DNA from: Saprospiraceae bacterium
Lineage (GTDB): Bacteria > Bacteroidota > Bacteroidia > Chitinophagales > Saprospiraceae
DNA: 64,000 nucleotides
NCBI GenBank assembly: GCA_025055285.1
Contig: JANWXM010000004.1
Location: 62,001 to 126,000, forward strand
Direction: 5' to 3'
Below the pieces are notes generated by a model. The model saw nothing but the letters and a program-made list of their open reading frames with translations, searched no databases and had not been told where the DNA came from. Position 1 is the stretch's first letter; each line of letters opens with the position of its first letter. The translations under genes and the position numbers were made by a program. This document shows, one piece after another, positions 54,584-61,823 of this stretch.

Positions 54584-55360
54584 ATGACACTCACTCTTAT
54601 TGATACACATGCGCATCTTTATTCAAACAAATTCGATAACGATCGCCAAGAGGTGGTGCAACGCGCTATTGCAGCGGGCGTAGTACGCATATATCTACCC
54701 AACATAGACAGCGCCTCCATCCATCCTATGCTCGAATTAGAGGCAGCCTTTCCTCAGCACTGTTTTGGAATGATGGGCCTGCATCCCACGCACGTTCTGC
54801 CTGAAACCTACCTGGCAGAGCTAGACACCGTCGAACGCTACTTATCAGAGCGGCCCTGGGCGGGCATCGGCGAAACAGGTATTGATTTGTACTGGGACAA
54901 AAGTTCTCTCCCACTTCAGCAAGAAGCCTTTTCTCGCCATTGCATCTGGGCTAGAGAACTAAGGCTTCCGCTGATCATCCACAGTCGCTGTGCCAATCGC
55001 GAGGCTATTGCCCTTGTGCGCCAACATCAGGACGGTCGCTTGCGCGGTATCTTTCATTGCTTCGAAGGGACGCTGCGCGAAGCATTGGAGATGATCGATC
55101 TCGGCTTCATGCTAGGTATTGGAGGCGTGCTGACGCGACCCAATTCTCCTATCCGGGAGGTTATTCGAAAGGTTGCTCTCCAGCATATAGTGTTAGAAAC
55201 AGATGCGCCCTACCTTACACCAGCTCCGTATAAAGGGCGACGCAATGAGAGCGCCTTTATTACCGCAGTGGCTGAGGCGTTGGCCCAAATAAAAGAACAG
55301 CCCCTAGAAGAGGTGGCACAGATTACTACCCAAAATGCGCTAAAACTGTTTGATAACTAA
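54584..55360 (+). CDS. TatD-family metal-dependent hydrolase
   Basis: 258 residues from the ATG at 54584 (MTLTLIDTHAHLYSNKFD). Metal ligands and motifs: DTHAHLY, GMMGLHPTHV, GIGETGIDLYWD, LIIHSRCANREA, GIFHCFEGTLREA and LETDAPYLTPAPYKGRRNE. TatD proteins are 3'-5' DNA exonucleases or D-tyrosyl-type hydrolases; the exact role is not settled. Follows the QC-like gene by 50 bases; the track's earlier start overlaps that gene. Confidence 0.92.
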   Translation: MTLTLIDTHAHLYSNKFDNDRQEVVQRAIAAGVVRIYLPNIDSASIHPMLELEAAFPQHCFGMMGLHPTHVLPETYLAELDTVERYLSERPWAGIGETGIDLYWDKSSLPLQQEAFSRHCIWARELRLPLIIHSRCANREAIALVRQHQDGRLRGIFHCFEGTLREALEMIDLGFMLGIGGVLTRPNSPIREVIRKVALQHIVLETDAPYLTPAPYKGRRNESAFITAVAEALAQIKEQPLEEVAQITTQNALKLFDN

Positions 55361-55418
55361 CCTTCAGCCAAAGGACTGGTTTCTACCTAAAATGCACTGC
55401 TGCTTCGCCAAGAACTAT

Positions 55419-56801
55419 TTACTGTTTCCAGGGCAATTGGGCGACATGACGGCCGATAGAGGTGCCAAACCTCAGTCCTTCATCAATATCCATGCGGAAG
55501 TGCACTCCTAATAGGACTCGCGACCAACCACATTCTTGAGCCATCTCATAGAAACTGTCAAACGTTCGCGGCGTTCCGATAAACTCAGTTCGGGTCGCGT
55601 GGCAACGGTCAGTCATCGAATAGGCGTAACCGAACACGCTAGACAAAGCTTCTGCTGCTGCTGCCGCGAATACGGCATGACTCGACGGGAAACTGGGCGA
55701 CGAAGGTGTTAAGCCGCGTTCGCCTGTCAATGGATTGTTCAAGCTAGTTTGCCAATTAGCATTGATAATGCGCCGGATGTAGGACTGAGGGCGTTCAATG
55801 TTGTAGTGATACTTTGAATGCCAGCAGCCCACTGAAGCATCGTTGAGGGCAAGACCTACTTTGGCATAAGCTTCCAAAGCAACAGCCAACGAAGCAGATT
55901 CTTTTTCTATCACTTGATTAGTAATGGCTATCCAGCGAGAAGCTGGGCTAAAAGTAAGGTTCAGCAGGTCATCCGACCAATACTCTGCAATCCACCTCGA
56001 TTCATAAGGGAGTTGAGGCGTATTTTGTGAGTATACCTCTAACGCTTGTGTGTGCAAAGCAGAACCTGTGGTCTCACTGTAAGGAAGAGGAGGCCGGCAG
56101 AGAAGGGCATTCTTTGGCAAGGCAAAGGTGCGGGCATTCCCCCAGTAGGGAAATAGGCCATTGTCAGGTCCAGGCGAGAGAGGCTCCCAGTCGTAGGGTT
56201 TTGTATTCCGTGCTTGCCAGTTATAGCCGCGGAAAGGGTCCTTATGCGCTTGGTGGCCCGCAGCGTCACTCTGAGCCCATTGCCAGATGGCGTAAGCTAG
56301 GTCTTGACCGTGCGCTCGTGAGCGGATGAACGTTCGCTCAGCGGTTTCTTCGAAAAGTTTCTGCTCAAAGAAAGTTTCGAGCGCTTTTATTTTTTCCTTT
56401 TGCGCAATGGGTAAATGTTCGAAGAACAGCGGCATTAGGTAGCCATATGTGGCATTAACTACTTCAGGCCAGTAATATTCTTCGTCTTTGTCTGCACGAG
56501 GAAGGGAAAGGCCTAGCACACGTTCCGCTATGGAATTATATCCTGGCATGCCAGTAATGCATGCTTCATAGGCAGCTAACCCTAAGTAACCCAATGCTCG
56601 AGCTGCTGGACATGGGCGGTAATTCGGTGCATAGCGTTCCAACTCTAGAAAGAGCTCGTTCCACTTTAGGGCTACCTCTGCAGGTTGAAGGGTAGCATCG
56701 GTATTAGGCTGAGGAGAACCATCACCGCAGCTATTCGATAGAAAGGAAGCCAATAGGAAGAGGCTGATTGATAGAAGCAAGCGTAAGGATGTTTTTCTCA
56801 T
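55419..56801 (-). CDS. PAP2/vanadium haloperoxidase-family lipoprotein
   Basis: 460 residues from the ATG at 56801, opening MRKTSLRLLLSISLFLLASFLSNSCG with lipobox SNSC; the track's longer start overlaps the flanking region. The PAP2 superfamily active site is visible: KYHYNIERPQSYIRRI, SPSFPSSHAVFAAAAAEALS and VLLGVHFRMDIDEGLRFG. Such bacterial proteins are usually phosphatase-like or haloperoxidase-like; the substrate is unknown. 108 bases after the DUF457-like gene. Confidence 0.86.
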   Translation of the reverse strand: MRKTSLRLLLSISLFLLASFLSNSCGDGSPQPNTDATLQPAEVALKWNELFLELERYAPNYRPCPAARALGYLGLAAYEACITGMPGYNSIAERVLGLSLPRADKDEEYYWPEVVNATYGYLMPLFFEHLPIAQKEKIKALETFFEQKLFEETAERTFIRSRAHGQDLAYAIWQWAQSDAAGHQAHKDPFRGYNWQARNTKPYDWEPLSPGPDNGLFPYWGNARTFALPKNALLCRPPLPYSETTGSALHTQALEVYSQNTPQLPYESRWIAEYWSDDLLNLTFSPASRWIAITNQVIEKESASLAVALEAYAKVGLALNDASVGCWHSKYHYNIERPQSYIRRIINANWQTSLNNPLTGERGLTPSSPSFPSSHAVFAAAAAEALSSVFGYAYSMTDRCHATRTEFIGTPRTFDSFYEMAQECGWSRVLLGVHFRMDIDEGLRFGTSIGRHVAQLPWKQ

Positions 56802-56909
56802 GTTTGCGATGTTTTGACTTGTTAGATGTAAAAGCGAAGGCAAAACCAATGCCATAGTAAAAACTCAGCAGGACGAGCAAGAGAAAAATACCATAGCGCG
56901 CACCTTTGG

Positions 56910-58172
56910 CTAGGAGGAATGCCGCTCTGAGCAGGGCTGGCCTTGAGCGCGAAGCCACAGCTGCCTCAAAAAGCGCTTGATTTCCGCTGGCTCTTGCGGC
57001 GATCGATTGCGCTGAGAAATGTCCCAGTGTCCGTCAGGTTTTCGAAATAGGCGAAAGGGAAAGATGTAATTGTGGTTTTCCAGAGAATCTCCGTGGAGTC
57101 CGAAGCGCAAGTCATTGACTTGGAGGGTATCGCCTGCTATGCCTCTGGGCAAAACGTTGTAGTAACCATTTGAAAACCAACGCAAGAAACGCACAGCGCG
57201 TTCTTCAGCAGGGATGTGGGCGAGGAGGTGATGATTTTTAGGAATAGTGCTCCAGGGCTCAAAGCGAGGTTGGCAATCGTTTAGGCTAACCATGCTGTAA
57301 TAATAAACACTATCGGCCTCGGCTATACCATACCATACGACATTATTAAACAGGGTAGGATTGGTCATATAACGGCGATACTCTACCTGTTGCTCCGATA
57401 GCGCTTGTTCGAAAAGAAGACCAACCCGTTGCTTGTTGTAATAAGTGTAAGCAAGGTATCCGCAGCTCCAGAGGATGCCCGCCCAAGTTAAATACAGGCG
57501 CAAGGGTTGATAGCGATTCAGTCGGGCGGCAAGGATAAGACAGAAGGCGAAAGGCACAGTATATAGGGGGTCTACTACGGAGATAATATTCCACTGTATC
57601 CGCAGGTCGGAGAAGGGCTGCCAAAGTTGGGTGCCAAAATTGGTACAGCAATCGAGAAGCGGATGGGTGAAGATGCTCCAAAAGAACAGCAAGACCCACG
57701 TTCGATAAGGCGCTTGTACAGGGCCTAGGTCGCGCATCCAATAATCGCGCCACAGCCAAAGCGCAAACCAAAAGCCGAGAATAAGGGTAGGAATGAGAAT
57801 ATACCAACTAATGTGCCCAAAAAGTACGACAGGTATGTAATTGACGCCCGCCGCGGCTATGAGAAAAAAGAGTACCCATATTAGCCCTGCGAGGATTTTA
57901 TACCCGCGCAATTGATAAATGCGCTGGCTGTAAAACAGTTGAGCCAGCCAAGCCAATACCCAAGGGGCTAAAAAAGCAAACGTTACAGAGTGCGTGAAGC
58001 CTCGGTGAAAACTCATAGCAGTGAGGCGGTTGGTAAACAGTTCAGCCATCACATCTAAGTCTGGGATAGTGCCACCTATGGCGCCCCAGAGCATGGCGCG
58101 ATTGCCTAGGTGTCGTCCTGCTACTGCCTCACCACAAGCTGCTCCTAATACGATTTGTGTTAGCGAGTCCAT
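56910..58172 (-). CDS. Membrane-bound metal-dependent hydrolase (YbcI/DUF457 family)
   Basis: 420 residues. Conserved start MDSLTQIVLGAACGEAVAGRHLGNRAMLWGAIGGTIPDLDVM followed by SFHRGFTHSVTF, the metal-site His motifs. Several membrane helices (for example YKILAGLIWVLFFLIAAAGVNY). The C-terminal 150 residues are soluble. Family function is not well established. The gene for a small exported protein ends 6 bases before it, so they are one unit. Confidence 0.84.
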   Translation of the reverse strand: MDSLTQIVLGAACGEAVAGRHLGNRAMLWGAIGGTIPDLDVMAELFTNRLTAMSFHRGFTHSVTFAFLAPWVLAWLAQLFYSQRIYQLRGYKILAGLIWVLFFLIAAAGVNYIPVVLFGHISWYILIPTLILGFWFALWLWRDYWMRDLGPVQAPYRTWVLLFFWSIFTHPLLDCCTNFGTQLWQPFSDLRIQWNIISVVDPLYTVPFAFCLILAARLNRYQPLRLYLTWAGILWSCGYLAYTYYNKQRVGLLFEQALSEQQVEYRRYMTNPTLFNNVVWYGIAEADSVYYYSMVSLNDCQPRFEPWSTIPKNHHLLAHIPAEERAVRFLRWFSNGYYNVLPRGIAGDTLQVNDLRFGLHGDSLENHNYIFPFRLFRKPDGHWDISQRNRSPQEPAEIKRFLRQLWLRAQGQPCSERHSS

Positions 58173-58178
58173 TTGCAG

Positions 58179-58730
58179 TCAGGATTTCTTTTTCAGTATA
58201 GCACGCTGAAACACACTAAACGGGTAAGTATTGACTTCGGGTATCCTCTCTCCATGGTGTTCTGCATTTCCGCTAGCACTTACAAGTCTATCCTCACCCG
58301 AGTATACTTCGAAAATCAGGGTCTGCTCGTCCAATTTCTCGTAGGTGCATAGCAAGCGGCTGTTCATAACTGTGAACCAACTCATGAGTTTAGGCCCGTA
58401 CAGGTAACTTTCTATGGCAATACTATTTTTTTCATCTACTCTCCAGAGGCCGAGCTCGGGCATAACGGGAACTAGTTCATATGGCCGCCAGTCTTGTTCC
58501 TTCGGCCCATAGATAAGGCCAAAGGTGTATCGGCCCTCTTTGGATGTGTCTATAGGATGGATTTCTAATTGCATGGGCACAGATTGAACCAGTCCTTTTG
58601 GACCGTAAATGTTCAGCACTCCTGACCAAGAGCCTATCCAATCAGCAGGGAAAGAAGAGGTAGTCGCAACTTGAGCCAGCAGCTGAACAACAGAAAGAGA
58701 AAAGTACAGAGCGAGAAGGGAAAATTTCAT
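58179..58730 (-). CDS. Exported protein of unknown function
   Basis: 183 residues. Signal MKFSLLALYFSLSVVQLLA before Gln. The mature part is a single beta-rich domain: WIGSWSGVLNIYGPKGLVQSVPMQLEIHPID, YTFGLIYGPKEQDWRPYELVP, SWFTVMNSRLLCTYEKLDEQTLIFEVY. Resembles small lipocalin-like or DUF-type periplasmic proteins, without a recognised family. Cotranscribed with the DUF457-like gene. Confidence 0.75.
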   Translation of the reverse strand: MKFSLLALYFSLSVVQLLAQVATTSSFPADWIGSWSGVLNIYGPKGLVQSVPMQLEIHPIDTSKEGRYTFGLIYGPKEQDWRPYELVPVMPELGLWRVDEKNSIAIESYLYGPKLMSWFTVMNSRLLCTYEKLDEQTLIFEVYSGEDRLVSASGNAEHHGERIPEVNTYPFSVFQRAILKKKS

Positions 58731-58786
58731 GAGGAATGAGACCTTTGAGTGTCAATTTAGAACGTGATAAAGAAAATCCATCAGCA

Positions 58787-58794
58787 CAAAGGTA
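58787..58794 (-). promoter_or_regulatory. -7 box TACCTTTG upstream of the 58.2-58.7 kb exported-protein gene
   Basis: Minus-strand TACCTTTG, 56 bases before the ATG at 58730. Exact consensus; it also lies 6 bases before the start of the DUF4153 gene on the other strand. Confidence 0.45.
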
Positions 58795-58800
58795 ACAGCT

Positions 58801-60597
58801 ATGCGTCTCTTTCCTCGGCTTTCCTCCTTCTCAGTGTCCTTTTGGTTAAGAGCCTTCGTTGAGGTTTGCATGCGCTTCCCAGTGACCATAATGTGTGCGG
58901 GGCTATTCACAGCTGCTTTTATACAGCTTGTAACTGGCCAAACAGAAGCGCATGAAAGTACTAAGTTGTTAAGGTCTAGTCTATTGGGAATTCCGTTAAG
59001 TATTGGCTTTGCAGCCTGGGCCGAGCGGATGGAGTGGGAGAGGTGGAGAAATTACTTCTTACAAGGTATAGGCTTACTCCTTGCGACCCTATGCTTTTTC
59101 CTACTGGATCCAAGAAAACACAATTGGGAAGGAGTGCAAGCTCCGCGTTATTTTGCTGCTTTGGTTTTAGCGCATTTGTGGGTGGCTCTCTCGCCTTTCT
59201 TAGGCCGCCGAAGCACCATAGCTGATTTTTGGGAGTACAACAAGCGTTTGCTGACCCATTTTGTCGTTGGAGTAGTATATTCAGCTATTATTTTCGCAGG
59301 GTTAGCCTTCGCTATTAGCGCCACTAATGCGCTGTTCGACCTGAATTGGAGCAGCAAAGTATACGGTTACCTGTTCGGTTTTATCGCGGGCATTTTTCAA
59401 ACAGCTTTCTTTCTTTATCATTTCCCCAAGTCGTTGCTTTTTGACGACGACGAGACGGGGTATCCAGTTATTCTCAAGAATCTCTGTCAGTATGTGTTTG
59501 TTCCGGTAGTAGGTCTGTATTTCCTAATTCTGTATGCTTATGCGATCAAGATCGCAGTCTCGTGGGATTTACCCCGAGGATGGGTTTCTTCGTTAGTTTT
59601 GGGCTTTTCTACCATTGGAATTTTTACCTACCTGGTCACTTATCGCTTACCTGACTATGCGACTGACCGATGGGTGCTGCTTTTCCATCGACTTTTTTGG
59701 TGGGCATCGGTTCCTCCAGTCATTTTATTGTTTGTTGCCATTGGACGGCGAATTCTCGATTACGGAGTAACACCTCCTCGTTACTTAATTGCGTGCGGAG
59801 GAGTATGGCTCTTAATTACTTGTCTATACTTCTTGTGGGCAAAAAAGGGCGATATTCGCTTTATTCCTGCTTCACTAGCAGTATTCATCGTGCCGGCCAT
59901 TATCGGGCCGTTGAGTGCCTTTGACGTGTCGGTGCGCAGCCAAACGAGCATTCTTAAGGCGATCTTTGAGGAAAATAAGGCCTTCGAAAGCAGCGGTCTG
60001 CTTAAAAAAGACCTGTCAAGCATGCCTGAAAAGGATCGAGAGCGAGTGCGCTCCATCGTACAATTCTTGAGCCAGCAAGATGCCCTAGACCAGATAAGTT
60101 CCTGGTTTTCAGAACCTATTACTGCTATCGCACCAGACTCGCTGCCTCCTTACGAAGCCACTCAAGCCGTTCTGGCGTATCTTCATCTGGAGCAGCCGAT
60201 GAGCAATGAGGTACTCTACCTGAATGCTCAACCTCCAGGAAGCAGCTTGAAGCCTATACCCATCAGTGGATTTCGCTCGTTGTATTGGCTTCAGTTGGCG
60301 GCAGGCATTGTCTCTGAGGCGCCTCGACCTCCCTACGTCCAGCTGGCCTCTTCAGGGAGGGCTATCCTCGTTTACCTGAATCGAAATCAATTGCGCATTG
60401 ATACGCTTGAATTTGGGCGGCATTTGTTTCAATGGGAAACTACAGGGCGTAAAGGCGAAAGTGTGCTTTCCGACAGCCTCGCTAACATAGAATGGAACAA
60501 AGGGCCGCATACTTATCGCCTGCATGTGCGCGAATTATGGCTAGAAGAGAATACCCGCCGAATACAGCAGCTGAATGGAGTATTACTTGTCAAATGA
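58801..60597 (+). CDS. DUF4153 multi-spanning membrane protein
   Basis: 598 residues. About ten membrane helices cover residues 1-370 (for example FPVTIMCAGLFTAAFIQLV, SAIIFAGLAFAISATNALFDL, LVLGFSTIGIFTYLVTY), with the family's YGYLFGFIAGIFQTAFFLYHFPK. The last 200 residues are soluble. Function unknown. Single gene divergent from the previous one; the two starts are only 70 bases apart, so their promoters overlap. Confidence 0.84.
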   Translation: MRLFPRLSSFSVSFWLRAFVEVCMRFPVTIMCAGLFTAAFIQLVTGQTEAHESTKLLRSSLLGIPLSIGFAAWAERMEWERWRNYFLQGIGLLLATLCFFLLDPRKHNWEGVQAPRYFAALVLAHLWVALSPFLGRRSTIADFWEYNKRLLTHFVVGVVYSAIIFAGLAFAISATNALFDLNWSSKVYGYLFGFIAGIFQTAFFLYHFPKSLLFDDDETGYPVILKNLCQYVFVPVVGLYFLILYAYAIKIAVSWDLPRGWVSSLVLGFSTIGIFTYLVTYRLPDYATDRWVLLFHRLFWWASVPPVILLFVAIGRRILDYGVTPPRYLIACGGVWLLITCLYFLWAKKGDIRFIPASLAVFIVPAIIGPLSAFDVSVRSQTSILKAIFEENKAFESSGLLKKDLSSMPEKDRERVRSIVQFLSQQDALDQISSWFSEPITAIAPDSLPPYEATQAVLAYLHLEQPMSNEVLYLNAQPPGSSLKPIPISGFRSLYWLQLAAGIVSEAPRPPYVQLASSGRAILVYLNRNQLRIDTLEFGRHLFQWETTGRKGESVLSDSLANIEWNKGPHTYRLHVRELWLEENTRRIQQLNGVLLVK

Positions 60598-60674
60598 AAT
60601 TTTATGCAGCTCACCGATTTACCTTTTAACAAAAAGTTTATCTCATAAAACGAGGTATTTTTTGGTTGTTCGGT

Positions 60675-60682
60675 TATTTTTG
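60675..60682 (+). promoter_or_regulatory. -7 box TATTTTTG for the OmpA gene
   Basis: TATTTTTG ends 34 bases before the ATG at 60717 and fits TAnnTTTG; the gene would have a leader of about 27 bases. Confidence 0.5.
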
Positions 60683-60716
60683 CCTTTCATCATTTTAAAA
60701 TACCTGTACTCAATTT

Positions 60717-61550
60717 ATGAAAAATTGGTCTATCTTGTCGCTATTGTTGTTCTTGATTAGCAAAATAGCGGCTCAAACACAAAATTCACATCCCAAAGAC
60801 AAAGTGGGTGCTGCCGATCATCCGATGATCACGCGGATGAGCCATTTCTACATTGCAGATTATTTGAGCAACTATGACGCCTTTGAGTTTCGTCTGTCTT
60901 CTGCCAAGCGTCAGCGCGTAGAAGGAAAACGCACGCGCATTTATTACAAGCACGACAAAAGTTCGCCTGAGCCAAGCGTACTGCAAATCATGCGCAACTA
61001 CGAGAATGCGATTAAACACATCGGTGGAAAAACGATTGCGATAGAAGAGCGATACGGCTACGCTACGTTTCGCCTGGATCGCGAGAAGGATACGGTTTGG
61101 GTGAGCCTGTCTAACTTCCTTTACAATCCCATTCAGTTTCAACTAGACATCGTAGAACGGGAGGCCATGATGCAGGAGGTGACTGCTAGAGACATTCTAA
61201 AGGGCTTAGAAACAGACGGATTTTACGGGCTATATATCCTCTTTGACACTAACTCTGATCAAGTAAAACCTGAATCTGTGCCTTTGGTACGCGCAATTGT
61301 GGATTTGCTCAAACAAAATCCATCCCTACGCGTCAGCATTGATGGCCATACCGATAACGTGGGCGATGCTGCCTATAACAAAGCACTTTCTGAGCGACGT
61401 GCGCGCACAGTGTATAACCTAGTTTTGCAGCAAGGTATCCCTGCTAATCGCTTGCAATACCGCGGGTTTGGCTCAGAGGTGCCCATCGCCGATAACCGCA
61501 AGGAAAGTGGTCGGGCCCAAAATCGGCGTGTTGAAGTGGTCAAGCTGTAA
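60717..61550 (+). CDS. OmpA-family outer-membrane/peptidoglycan-binding protein
   Basis: 277 residues. Signal MKNWSILSLLLFLISKIAA before Gln. The N-terminal half is a unique alpha/beta domain (HFYIADYLSNYDAFEFRLSSAKRQR, KTIAIEERYGYATFRLDREKDTVW). The C-terminal OmpA domain is complete: ILFDTNSDQVKPESVPLV, RVSIDGHTDNVGDAAYNKALSERRARTVYNLV, NRRVEVVKL, with the Asp and Arg that grip peptidoglycan. Single gene with its own promoter; stops 175 bases before carB. Confidence 0.9.
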   Translation: MKNWSILSLLLFLISKIAAQTQNSHPKDKVGAADHPMITRMSHFYIADYLSNYDAFEFRLSSAKRQRVEGKRTRIYYKHDKSSPEPSVLQIMRNYENAIKHIGGKTIAIEERYGYATFRLDREKDTVWVSLSNFLYNPIQFQLDIVEREAMMQEVTARDILKGLETDGFYGLYILFDTNSDQVKPESVPLVRAIVDLLKQNPSLRVSIDGHTDNVGDAAYNKALSERRARTVYNLVLQQGIPANRLQYRGFGSEVPIADNRKESGRAQNRRVEVVKL

Positions 61551-61611
61551 TCAAAGGAATTGGGCAGCCATTTTTTTCTTCATCCTGGCGAAGTAAAGAA
61601 CAGAGATATCT

Positions 61612-61619
61612 TATCTTTG
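61612..61619 (+). promoter_or_regulatory. -7 box TATCTTTG for the carB leader
   Basis: Exact TAnnTTTG fit, 9 bases before an ATG (61629) that opens an Arg-rich ORF, and about 55 bases before a strong terminator. I saw no clear -33 TTTG. Confidence 0.5.
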
Positions 61620-61628
61620 CGCCCCAAA

Positions 61629-61823
61629 ATGTATCGAAAGAGAAGAAATAATTCTGTAAACCGTGGAAACCGGAAGCGGCGCAATGAGCCGATTCCGGTT
61701 TTTTTTTTAAAAAAAGATACCTGCTGTGAGAGATCCATCCATTCAAACCGTGTTAATTATTGGCTCTGGGCCAATTATTATTGGCCAAGCGTGCGAATTC
61801 GATTACTCTGGTTCACAAGCTAG
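61629..61823 (+). CDS. Possible arginine-rich leader peptide upstream of and overlapping carB
   Basis: From ATG 61629: MYRKRRNNSVNRGNRKRRNE, with seven Arg among the first 18 residues (codons 3, 5, 6, 12, 15, 17, 18). Codons 14-18 form the left arm of the terminator hairpin. The frame runs through the hairpin and stops at 61823, 98 bases inside carB in another frame. Past the hairpin its composition is that of an out-of-frame shadow of carB, so only the first part may matter. No homolog recognised. Confidence 0.4.
   Translation: MYRKRRNNSVNRGNRKRRNEPIPVFFLKKDTCCERSIHSNRVNYWLWANYYWPSVRIRLLWFTS
61668..61708 (+). terminator. Strong intrinsic terminator just upstream of carB
   Basis: AACCGGAA pairs with TTCCGGTT, and inside it CGGC pairs with GCCG (12 pairs, one mismatch), then ten T follow. 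It ends 17 bases before the carB start. With the promoter at 61612, it makes a short leader and is an attenuator candidate. Confidence 0.75.

Noticed and set aside
61629-61823. Full 64-residue leader ORF as an independent protein
   Set aside because: Past the terminator its residues are an out-of-frame reading of carB; only the Arg-rich first part is of interest.
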